Assembly (NCBI RefSeq): GCF_025770765.1
Contig: NZ_JANZKY010000001.1
Span: forward strand, 62,001-126,000
DNA from: Propionivibrio soli
GTDB lineage: Bacteria; Pseudomonadota; Gammaproteobacteria; Burkholderiales; Rhodocyclaceae
Direction of reading: 5' to 3'
DNA: 64,000 nt
Below the pieces are notes generated by a model. That model was not told the DNA's origin, did not search any database, and saw only the letters and a list, made by a program, of their open reading frames with translations. Position 1 is the stretch's first letter. Each line of letters opens with the position of its first letter. Both the position numbers and the translations under genes were made by a program. Shown piece after piece: positions 18,735 through 26,003 of this stretch.

Positions 18735-20099
18735 TCATTCATTCTCCCCGAGATCACCGCCAGTGTTGCGGATTCCAAGCTTCTTCATCTTCTGCCAGAG
18801 GTTCTTGCGGCTGATCTTCAGCGCCGCCGCGGTCTCCCCGATCCGGTTCTGATGATGATGCAGCGCCCCTTCGATATGCCGCCGTTCGCACGCCTGCAAG
18901 TATTCGTTGAGCGAGTCTTCTTCGCTGCCGGATTCGTCTTCCACCTCGTCAGCCCCGAATTCATCGCCGAAGATCAGTTCGCCGGTCAACGTCGCTTCAC
19001 CTGACAGGATGCAGGCACGCTCCAGCATGTGCTTGAGCTCGCGTACGTTGCCAGGCCACGGGTATTCGAACAACGCCTTCTCGGCCGAGTGCGACAGGTT
19101 GCGTCGATCGCCATGCTCAGCCGCCCACGCGTCGAGCATGCGGCGTGCAAGCCAGAGGATGTCCTCTTTGCGCTCGTGGAGCGGCGGAATATGCAGGTGC
19201 ACGACATGGACGCGGTAGTAGAGGTCTTCGCGGAAACGCCCCTCCTCGACCATCTTCTTGAGATCCTGATGTGTCGCACAAACAAGCCGGATCGAGACCG
19301 CGACCGACGCCTCCGAGCCGACACGAGTGACGCGGCGCTCTTGGATCGCCCGCAACAACTTGACCTGCATGATCGGCGACATTTCACCGATTTCGTCGAG
19401 AAAGAGCGTCCCGCCATCGGCCTGCTCGAATACGCCCTTCTTGTCGCGCACCGCGCCCGTGAAGGCGCCCTTGACGTAGCCGAAAAGCTCGGCTTCGAGC
19501 AGCGTCTCGGTCAGGGCCCCACAGTTCACGGCAACAAAGGGCTGCTGCCCGCCAGGATCGCCCAGCCTGTGTAGTGCGCGGGCCACCATCTCCTTGCCGA
19601 CGCCCGACTCGCCGGTGATCAGCACGGAACCCGAAGCTTGCGCCAAGCGCGGCAGCATGGCTTCGATCGAGCGCATGCTGCCCGAGATGCCGAGCGTCGG
19701 CTCGCCGGTCGCCGGCGGCCGGGCGCGGGTACACAATTCTCGGATCGTCTGCAGCAGGGCGTGGATGTCGAGCGGCTTGGTCAGATAGTCGTGGGCACCG
19801 AGCTTGAGGAGGCGCACGGCACGGTCCACCGTGCCGTAACCGGTGACAAAAACGAAGGGCGGCAGCGTTCGACCGGCCTCCTTCAACTGCACGAAGAGAT
19901 CTTCGCCGCTGACATCAGGCAACCGGATGTCGCAGATCGCCACGTGGTAGCGCTTGTGCGTCAACGCCTGCATCGCAGGATGCCCAGCCATATGCCAGTC
20001 GCAAGCGAATCCTTCGAGCGCGAAGCGTTCGACCAGGGCCTCGCCCATGATCGGGTCGTCCTCGATCAAGCAGATCCGGTACGGAACAGAATCAGTCAT
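18735..20099 (-). CDS. NtrC-family sigma-54-dependent response regulator
   Basis: A 454-residue activator with three domains. Receiver (about 8-120) with phospho-acceptor D57 in CDIRLPDVSG. AAA+ domain (about 145-385) with Walker A GESGVGKE, the sigma-54 contact loop GAFTGA, and GGTLFLDEIGEM. C-terminal Fis-type helix-turn-helix (about 410-450, ending ISRKNLWQKMKKLGI). Start chosen at the ATG at 20097-20099 (MTDSVPYRICLIEDD), because upstream codons precede the receiver and lie within the kinase gene; it overlaps the kinase stop by 8 bp. Likely target: the -24/-12 promoter of the divergent cytochrome operon at 23124. Confidence 0.95.
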   Translation of the reverse strand: MTDSVPYRICLIEDDPIMGEALVERFALEGFACDWHMAGHPAMQALTHKRYHVAICDIRLPDVSGEDLFVQLKEAGRTLPPFVFVTGYGTVDRAVRLLKLGAHDYLTKPLDIHALLQTIRELCTRARPPATGEPTLGISGSMRSIEAMLPRLAQASGSVLITGESGVGKEMVARALHRLGDPGGQQPFVAVNCGALTETLLEAELFGYVKGAFTGAVRDKKGVFEQADGGTLFLDEIGEMSPIMQVKLLRAIQERRVTRVGSEASVAVSIRLVCATHQDLKKMVEEGRFREDLYYRVHVVHLHIPPLHERKEDILWLARRMLDAWAAEHGDRRNLSHSAEKALFEYPWPGNVRELKHMLERACILSGEATLTGELIFGDEFGADEVEDESGSEEDSLNEYLQACERRHIEGALHHHQNRIGETAAALKISRKNLWQKMKKLGIRNTGGDLGENE

Positions 20100-21534
20100 G
20101 CGGCACCTCGAACGGAATGGTGACGGCGACGCGCAGGCGATCGCCGTCTCGCGTGGCGGATATCTTTCCGCCGAGTTGATGGACAATCTGGTACGTCACC
20201 CAGAGACCGAGGCCATGGCCTCCGTCGCTGAGCGAGAAGAACGGTTCGAAGAGATGCGGAATGGCGTTCTCGTCCGGAATCCGACCACCGTTGCTGACGC
20301 CGACCTGCAGCCGCCCCTCCCCATTCGTCACCTGGAAAACGACGCTCTGTTCCGACTCCGAGGCTTCGATCGCGTTCAGCAGGAGGTTGATGAGGATCTG
20401 GCGCACCAAAGTGGCCGGCAGCGCGGCCTCACCGCGGACCGCGTTTCTCGATTCGAGGCGCAAGGCTTTTTTCTCGGCAGGTGGCGCCACGAGCATCAGG
20501 ACGTCTTCGACGTCCTTGGCCGCGAAGTTGCGGCTCTTCACCTTCGCTTCGACGAGCAGTGCGCCCACCGTATCCTTGATCTGCGTCAGGCCACGTTCGA
20601 TCAGATCGATCGTCTTCATCGTGCGCGCGTCGACGTCACCATGCAGCTTCAACGTATCGATCGCAGTCAACATACCGCCGAGCGGGTTGTTGATTTCGTG
20701 CGCCATGGCGGCTGCCAGCCGCCCAAGCGCAGCGAGCCGTTCGGATTGGACGACTTGCTTCTCCATTGCCTCGTGCGAGCGCAATTCGGCGAGCATCTGG
20801 TTGAAGACGGTGAACAACTGGCCGAGTTCGTCGCCGTAGTTGTAGAGCTCGGGATTGATGTTGGGTGGCAGGCGTTTACCGACCTCACTCATGCGTTCCG
20901 TCAGGTGTGCCAAGGGCATCGCCAGACGGCGCCCCCAATACCAGCTGATCGGCAGCAGCAAACCAAGCACCGCGAGCCCTGCGAGCAGGCCCTGCCAGGC
21001 AATGGCGTAGAAGCGGGGACGGAAGTCGTTTTTTGCCACAGTGATGATGAGCGTTCCGAAGTGCACGCGGTCGTCGGCGATCGGAGTCAAGACATAGAGG
21101 TGCCCGGAATCGGACATATCAACGGTTTCGCCGCGCGTCGTTTTGATCTTTTCAGCGAGCGCGACGAAATCGGCGCCAAGATCGCGCAAGGGTGTAAGCA
21201 CCGGCGCGCGCTTCGGTTCCGAAGCGACGAAGATGTTCAGTGCGTTGTCGACGACGAACAAGGCCTCGGCCTTCACAGATTGGGCCCCCGGTGCGCGCCC
21301 TGCCGGCGCACGCACCGTCTCGAAGGCATGCCAGACGTCGTCGTGCAACATATCCTGAAGCAGGCTGGGCGCCATCGCGCGCCCCAACGTTTCGGCATTT
21401 ACGCGCAGATCGTCGCGAAGCGCGCCGTACGCCGCGAGCATCAATGCTGTTGCCACGCCAAGCGCCGAAACGATGATCAACGCGGCACCGAGCAGCGGCA
21501 GTTTGACCCGAAAACTGAGGTCGAGCAGTTTCAC
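20092..21534 (-). CDS. Membrane sensor histidine kinase
   Basis: A 480-residue kinase. Two membrane helices (about 12-35 and 180-198) enclose a roughly 145-residue periplasmic sensor domain. A HAMP-like linker follows, then the dimerisation domain with HEINNPLGG (phosphorylated H279), then the catalytic domain with N-box LLLNAIEASE and G-box GHGLGLWV. Start GTG at 21532-21534 overlaps the binding-protein stop as GTGA. It is expected to sense the liganded periplasmic binding protein and phosphorylate the NtrC-like regulator downstream. Confidence 0.93.
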   Translation of the reverse strand: MKLLDLSFRVKLPLLGAALIIVSALGVATALMLAAYGALRDDLRVNAETLGRAMAPSLLQDMLHDDVWHAFETVRAPAGRAPGAQSVKAEALFVVDNALNIFVASEPKRAPVLTPLRDLGADFVALAEKIKTTRGETVDMSDSGHLYVLTPIADDRVHFGTLIITVAKNDFRPRFYAIAWQGLLAGLAVLGLLLPISWYWGRRLAMPLAHLTERMSEVGKRLPPNINPELYNYGDELGQLFTVFNQMLAELRSHEAMEKQVVQSERLAALGRLAAAMAHEINNPLGGMLTAIDTLKLHGDVDARTMKTIDLIERGLTQIKDTVGALLVEAKVKSRNFAAKDVEDVLMLVAPPAEKKALRLESRNAVRGEAALPATLVRQILINLLLNAIEASESEQSVVFQVTNGEGRLQVGVSNGGRIPDENAIPHLFEPFFSLSDGGHGLGLWVTYQIVHQLGGKISATRDGDRLRVAVTIPFEVPHD

Positions 21535-22442
21535 AAGTCCCCCACCGCATAGGGAAGCCGCGTCACACTTTCGTAGAGCTTCGGACTGCCCGGGATGAAG
21601 CCGTCGATGTTCAATTGCCGCAGCAGGCTGCGGCCTTCCTCGTCGCCGCTCATGCCGGTCAATACCGCGCGCATTGCCGCCGCCTCTTTCTTGTCCACCC
21701 CGGCGCTGGCCACGATCGGCGGGAAACCGTATTCCTCGGAGCGCGTCACGATCCGTGTGCGCGCGGTCAATTCGGGTTGAATACGAGCCACCGTGTCCCA
21801 GACGAAACTGTCGATGGAACCGCCATCCGCAAGCCCTTCGGCAACGGCAACGATGACCTTGCGGTGCGACGACGTGAAAAAGGTCTTGCGGAAGAACCGG
21901 TTCTCGTCTTTGCCCGCCTGGCGCAAAACGAAGCGGGGAACGACGTAGCCGGTGTTTGAGTAGAGATCGGCGTAGGCGAATACCTTGCCTTCGAGATCGA
22001 GCAGCGATTGCGTCTGCGTGTCCGACGCCGGCACGATGAGGTAGGCACGGTAATAGGGGCGCCCTTGATACAAGGGAACCGCCAACAGACGCGCGTAGCG
22101 TCTCCGTTCGAGATAGGCGTACGGATACGTGGACACCCAGGCGAAATCCAGCCGCCGTTGGCGAACGAGATCAATCGTTTCCCGATAGCTGTTGCGCGAG
22201 ACGAATTCGACGTGGCGTTGCAGCTTGCGCTCCAAGTAGGCCCGCCAGTCGTCGAGCACGCCGTACTGATCGTGGACGATCGCCGGCGTGATGCCGAAGC
22301 GGATCGGCTGATCCGGAACATCGATCTTCTCTTCGGCCACGGCTGGCACCGCAAGAAAAGCGAAGATCACAAGCCACGCTTCGAGGATGTGCGCAAATGC
22401 GCGGCCATGCCGTACTTGCTTTGAACGCCATGTCGCGAACAT
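21531..22442 (-). CDS. PhnD-type periplasmic binding protein, sensory
   Basis: A 303-residue exported protein. The signal helix (about 20-38, ending AVPAVAEE) is followed by a PhnD/phosphonate-binding type II fold: RFGITPAIV, FVSRNSYRETIDLVRQRRLD, DFAWVSTYPY, and GKVFAYADLYSNTGYVVPR. The ATG at 22440-22442 is the last start before the signal peptide; frames further upstream run through the palindrome region. No permease or ATPase accompanies it, and its stop overlaps the kinase start, so its job is ligand sensing, as in AioX or TorT-type systems. Ligand unknown: PhnD relatives bind oxyanions, phosphonates and other anions. Confidence 0.88.
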   Translation of the reverse strand: MFATWRSKQVRHGRAFAHILEAWLVIFAFLAVPAVAEEKIDVPDQPIRFGITPAIVHDQYGVLDDWRAYLERKLQRHVEFVSRNSYRETIDLVRQRRLDFAWVSTYPYAYLERRRYARLLAVPLYQGRPYYRAYLIVPASDTQTQSLLDLEGKVFAYADLYSNTGYVVPRFVLRQAGKDENRFFRKTFFTSSHRKVIVAVAEGLADGGSIDSFVWDTVARIQPELTARTRIVTRSEEYGFPPIVASAGVDKKEAAAMRAVLTGMSGDEEGRSLLRQLNIDGFIPGSPKLYESVTRLPYAVGDL

Positions 22443-22606
22443 CTCCACACACCTGCGGCAACGTCCAGCGGCCACGTTGTGCGACGTCCCCCAACCGGCT
22501 GGATGACGCCGAAAAGCGCCCGCCACGAAGGCCTGGATTTCTAGATCTGAAGTCGGGCTCATCGTCGGCTCCGAGATTCTGCGTTGGGGGACTGCAAGCC
22601 CGGGTT

Positions 22607-22624
22607 GGTTACCGGCCGGTAACC
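22607..22624. promoter_or_regulatory. 18-bp perfect palindrome, candidate enhancer site 1
   Basis: GGTTACCGGCCGGTAACC is identical to its own reverse complement. It lies 165 bp upstream of the binding-protein start and about 540 bp upstream of the predicted cytochrome transcription start. A half-site CGGTAAC follows at 22658-22664. NtrC-family regulators bind such dyads as dimers, so it may serve autoregulation. Confidence 0.6.
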
Positions 22625-22966
22625 TTATTGTGCCCATTTTCACCCGATGTGGCGAAACGGTAACAACCCGCGCACTCGCGTGTTTGAGCCAGCCACCCGC
22701 TACTGCCTGATTCCCCATGAATCTCGTTCTTTCATCTGGACATGGCCGCCCAACTCCAGCGAGGCGCCTTGCGAGCCTTGGCAGGCTCATATAAGCCGTA
22801 GCTGCCCTGCCACGACATGGAAGGCAGCGCAATTTCCATGCCGCTTCCCTTTTACCGCGGCGTGTTTAGAGAGCTGATAACTTGGCCCGAGCCCCCAGCC
22901 AAGGTCTCGATTCTGATCTGCGTCGCGAAGGGACGCCGTTGTCTTTGACCCATAACGTACACCAGT

Positions 22967-22982
22967 GTTACCCACCGGTAAC
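22967..22982. promoter_or_regulatory. Candidate enhancer site 2 for the sigma-54 promoter
   Basis: GTTACCCACCGGTAAC matches the core of the 22607 palindrome at 14 of 16 positions, with both arms intact. Its centre is about 160 bp upstream of the -24 element, within the normal range for upstream activator sites of NtrC-family proteins. Confidence 0.6.
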
Positions 22983-23123
22983 GCGGTGGCGCGCGGACCT
23001 TGGCCCGTCCAGTCGCGCCAGCCGTCATCGACGAACGGCACATAGAAACACATCTATTGGAAACAATGCGTTAGGCGGATTCCGCGAGAGGAATCCACTC
23101 ACCCCTCGCCGCTTTCCAGCTAA

Positions 23124-23139
23124 TGGTATGGATGTTGCG
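23124..23139 (+). promoter_or_regulatory. Sigma-54 (-24/-12) promoter of the cytochrome operon
   Basis: TGGTATG-GATG-TTGCG compares with the consensus TGGCACG-N4-TTGCW: the invariant GG and GC are present with exactly 10 bp between them, and 9 of 12 defined positions match. The start of transcription would be near 23150, leaving a leader of about 40 bp with a GGGGGA ribosome site before the ATG at 23191. Confidence 0.75.
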
Positions 23140-23190
23140 GAGGGTTGCCCATCAAGAAACCGGTCTCAACCGGCGTCGTGTGGGGGGACA

Positions 23191-24195
23191 ATGCGGGCGT
23201 TTCATAACACCGTTCTCAGGTTCGCCGCATGCATCGCGATGATGCTGCTCGCTTCGTTCGTGCCTGCCGCTGCGTTGGCTCAGGAAAAGACCAGCGCGTT
23301 GATGACACCCGAACTGCTCGAAAAAGTCCGGCGTGCTAATAACGAGTGTTTCGCCTGCCACTCGGAAGAGGGTGTGAAAAAACCACCGCGCGCAGACCTC
23401 GATATCACCAAGCTGCGCCCCTTGGCTCACGACCCGAAGGTTTTCAACGGATCGAACCACGGGTTGATGGAATGCACGCAATGCCATGGCCAAGGCTACA
23501 CCGAGTTCCCGCATGCCGCGGATGCGCGTGAGTCGATCAGCGCCTGCGAGGAGTGCCACGCCGCCAAGGTGCTGCGCATCGAGAAGCAGCTCGATGCGTC
23601 CGTCCATGCCACGCGGGTGAAGGATAAGTTCACCTGCAGCACATGCCACGACCCTCATGTCGACTTGATTGCCTCCACGCTGATCGACCCGCGCAAGATC
23701 GTCGCTCAAGACAATCAGCATTGCCTCGATTGCCACGACTCCGAATTGGAGTTCGCGAAGTTTGCTCCCGATGACGAGCAAACCTCCACCAAGAAGAAGC
23801 GCCCGGACATCGACAAGATCCACGAGTGGCTGCCCAACACCCGCGTGCACTGGCAAGCGGTGCGCTGCGTCGAGTGCCACACGCCGGCCACCAAGACCCT
23901 CTCGCACGAGATCGTGAACAAGGAGAAAGCCGAGCGTCAGTGCCTCACCTGCCATAGCGCCAGCAGCTCATTGACCACGCGGCTCTATCGGCACCTGGCC
24001 AAGGAAGAGCAGGAACGGCTGGGTTTCGCCAACAGCGTGATCCTGGCGAGCTCGTACGTGCTGGGTGCGACGCGCCATCCCTGGCTCGACCGTCTGATCG
24101 TCGGCGCCTTCGCCGCCATGCTCCTTGGACTTCTGATCCATGGCCTCGCCCGGATCGTCGCCCGTATCGTGCGCAGGAAGAAGAATCATGGCTGA
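23191..24195 (+). CDS. Membrane-anchored heptaheme cytochrome c
   Basis: A 334-residue exported protein with a signal peptide (about 1-30, ending ALAQ) and seven CxxCH haem c motifs: C53FACH, C95TQCH, C119EECH, C149STCH, C178LDCH, C226VECH and C251LTCH. A C-terminal membrane helix (about 303-322) is followed by a basic cytoplasmic tail (RRKKNHG). Extra histidines between motifs could provide bis-His ligation. ATG at 23191 has a GGGGGA site; the longer in-frame reading upstream crosses the promoter. It presumably relays electrons between the cytochrome b encoded next and periplasmic partners. It is not a standard NapC/NirT, which is N-terminally anchored and has four or five haems. Confidence 0.92.
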   Translation: MRAFHNTVLRFAACIAMMLLASFVPAAALAQEKTSALMTPELLEKVRRANNECFACHSEEGVKKPPRADLDITKLRPLAHDPKVFNGSNHGLMECTQCHGQGYTEFPHAADARESISACEECHAAKVLRIEKQLDASVHATRVKDKFTCSTCHDPHVDLIASTLIDPRKIVAQDNQHCLDCHDSELEFAKFAPDDEQTSTKKKRPDIDKIHEWLPNTRVHWQAVRCVECHTPATKTLSHEIVNKEKAERQCLTCHSASSSLTTRLYRHLAKEEQERLGFANSVILASSYVLGATRHPWLDRLIVGAFAAMLLGLLIHGLARIVARIVRRKKNHG

Positions 24196-24802
24196 GCGTG
24201 AGTACCTGATTTCCCCCTGGATCCGCATCTGGCATTGGACCAACGCGGCGCTGATCCTCGTCCTCGGCACGACGGGCATCAGCCTCCACTTCGCCGACCC
24301 GAATTTGCCCTTCGTCGAGTTCTCGCTGGCGGTCCGCGTCCACAACATCGCCGGGGTCACGCTCGCCGCCGCGTATGCTTTCTTCGTAATCGCCAACATC
24401 GTGACTGGCAACTGGTGGCAGTTCGTACCCAAACCGCCCGGCATCGTGCCGCGTCTGGTGGCGCAGGCACGCTGGTACGCCTTCGGCATTTTCCGCGGCG
24501 ACCCGCACCCGCACTCCCCGACAAAAGACGAGCACTTCAACGTCCTGCAGGCGTTGACCTACTGGAGCGTCATGTACCTGTTGATGCCACTCATTATTCT
24601 CAGCGGGCTCATCTATCTCTATCCGCAATTCGCGCCCGACAAGATGTTCGGGTTCGACGGACTGCTGCCTATCGCCATGCTGCACTACCTGTCCGCGGCA
24701 GCCGTGCTGCTCTTCATGCTCTCGCACATCTATCTCGGCACGACGGGCAAGACGGTCGGGGCCATGTTCAAGATGATGTTCACCGGTTGGCACGAACACT
24801 AA
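24188..24802 (+). CDS. Cytochrome b561/formate-dehydrogenase-gamma-like membrane subunit
   Basis: A 204-residue four-helix membrane protein. Histidines in WIRIWHWTN, VRVHNIAG, LHYLSAA and LSHIYLG are suitably placed for two b haems, the pattern of the di-haem cytochrome b subunits of formate dehydrogenase and thiosulfate reductase. Such subunits connect the quinone pool to periplasmic electron carriers. ATG at 24188 overlaps the cytochrome c stop by 8 bp, so the two are tightly coupled. The loop between helices 2 and 3 contains a HPHSPTKDEH segment of unknown role. Confidence 0.9.
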   Translation: MAEREYLISPWIRIWHWTNAALILVLGTTGISLHFADPNLPFVEFSLAVRVHNIAGVTLAAAYAFFVIANIVTGNWWQFVPKPPGIVPRLVAQARWYAFGIFRGDPHPHSPTKDEHFNVLQALTYWSVMYLLMPLIILSGLIYLYPQFAPDKMFGFDGLLPIAMLHYLSAAAVLLFMLSHIYLGTTGKTVGAMFKMMFTGWHEH

Positions 24803-24849
24803 CAAGCCACGTGCCGGCTTCCATGTCTTTTAACGCAGGAGGGAACCAA

Positions 24850-25920
24850 ATGATCAGCATCCGGAATTCAATCGCATTGGCCGTCGGCGCCGCACTGGCA
24901 TGTTCCGGTGCGCTGGCACAGGACAAGAAGGAAAAGCCGAAGGCCTTCAAGCCCATCCCTGTCGTAGCCGTCAAGGCGGCAAGCGTGCCCAAACTCGACG
25001 GCGTAGCGGACGATGCGGTATGGAAAGACGCTCCCGTAACGAACGTCAAGGCCGTCAAAGGCGCCAACTTCAAGGACAACCAGGGGAATACCCAGGCAAC
25101 GATTCAGGCCGTCTACACCGCCGATACGTTATTCCTGCTCATCACCTACGAAGACCCGACGCTTTCGGTACGCCGCAGTCCGTTCGTCAAGAAAGCGGAC
25201 GGCACCTGGGAAAAACTCAAGGACCCGGACGACAAGGGTGGCGACAACAATAAATTCTATGAAGACAAGATGGCCCTCATCTGGAATATCGACGACTCGA
25301 TCTTCGGCTTCAATGAGCGCTTTTCGTGCCAGGCGGCTTGCCATGCTGGCGAACCCGGCAAGCCGTATGGCAACAAATACACGGGCGATGACGGGGAGAT
25401 GGGCGACATCTGGCACATGAAATACGTGCGCACGGGCGCCATCGGTCAGGTTGACGACCAGTACCTCGACAATACGCCGTTCGACCCAAAGACAGCGCCG
25501 GAGGCCGGCCGCAAATCGGACCCGAAGACGGGCGGCGGGTATGACGATATCAAGCTCGTGAACGGCAAGCCCGAGTTCATGAGCAAGGACGGCAAGCCGG
25601 CAAACGCGGGAGGGACGTATTGGCTAAAAGCCGAGGACAAGGTGCCGTTCGACGACTCCAAATTCAAGGCTGGCGACGAAGTGGCATCGATCATCATTGC
25701 CCCCTTCACCGGAGACCGCGGCGAGATTGCCACTGGGGCAAAATGGGCCAATGGCAAGTGGACGATCGAGATATCCCGCAAGCTGGTGACAGGTTCGAAA
25801 TTCGACGTCAACTTCAAGGATCTGGACAAGACCTATGGCTTCGGCATGGCGCTCTTTGACAACGCGCAGGTTCGCCACGCGTACGTTCAGGAACCCCTGC
25901 ATCTGCAGTTCAAGAAGTAA
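24850..25920 (+). CDS. Periplasmic ethylbenzene-dehydrogenase-type haem-binding protein
   Basis: A 356-residue exported protein with a signal peptide ending ALAQ (residue 24) and an EB_dh/DOMON-like domain: LDGVADDAVWKDAP (49-62), MALIWNIDDS (141-150), and GDIWHMKYVR (185-194), which carries candidate haem ligands H189 and M190. Unusually it contains C160-QAA-C164-H165, a CX3CH sequence rather than CXXCH. In known relatives (EbdC, SerC) the domain holds haem b and passes electrons to or from a molybdenum enzyme; no such enzyme is encoded here. ATG at 24850 has GGAGGG 7 bp upstream. Third gene of the operon, 47 bp after the cytochrome b gene. Confidence 0.85.
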   Translation: MISIRNSIALAVGAALACSGALAQDKKEKPKAFKPIPVVAVKAASVPKLDGVADDAVWKDAPVTNVKAVKGANFKDNQGNTQATIQAVYTADTLFLLITYEDPTLSVRRSPFVKKADGTWEKLKDPDDKGGDNNKFYEDKMALIWNIDDSIFGFNERFSCQAACHAGEPGKPYGNKYTGDDGEMGDIWHMKYVRTGAIGQVDDQYLDNTPFDPKTAPEAGRKSDPKTGGGYDDIKLVNGKPEFMSKDGKPANAGGTYWLKAEDKVPFDDSKFKAGDEVASIIIAPFTGDRGEIATGAKWANGKWTIEISRKLVTGSKFDVNFKDLDKTYGFGMALFDNAQVRHAYVQEPLHLQFKK

Positions 25921-25934
25921 GGCGTAGTATAGGT

Positions 25935-25964
25935 CGCGCTGCCTGATCCAAATCAGGCAGCGCG
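25935..25964. terminator. Strong hairpin between convergent cytochrome operon and iolC
   Basis: A perfect 13-bp stem (CGCGCTGCCTGAT and its complement) with a CCAA loop lies 14 bp after the EB_dh stop and 39 bp from the iolC stop. There is no U-run on either side, but symmetry and placement between convergent genes fit a bidirectional terminator. Confidence 0.75.
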
Positions 25965-26003
25965 GTTAGCGGGAGGTAGAGTCAGCCGTGGCGGAGACGA
26001 TGC

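Larger units (their letters stand above)
22443..23190. other. Divergent regulatory region between sensory operon and cytochrome operon
   Basis: 748 bp without a convincing gene. It contains a perfect 18-bp palindrome (22607-22624), a half-site (22658-22664), a second near-identical palindrome (22967-22982) and a -24/-12 promoter (23124-23139). The length and content fit an enhancer-dependent divergent control region. Confidence 0.75.

Noticed and set aside
19954-21552. Long plus-strand open frame (532 codons) across the kinase and regulator genes
   Set aside because: It lies opposite two genes with complete domain motifs, has no recognisable domain, and arises from GC-rich third-position bias.
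18735-22442. Naming the sensory operon aioXSR (arsenite sensing)
   Set aside because: Only the architecture matches; no arsenite oxidase or arsenic resistance gene is present, and PhnD-type sensors have many ligands.
22882-23190. Upstream extension of the heptaheme cytochrome reading frame
   Set aside because: It would start before the enhancer-like palindrome and run through the -24/-12 promoter. The ATG at 23191 has a ribosome site and begins a normal signal peptide.
24235-24849. Long in-frame extension upstream of the EB_dh-type protein
   Set aside because: It overlaps the cytochrome b gene in another frame and has no domain; the ATG at 24850 follows GGAGGG and begins a signal peptide.
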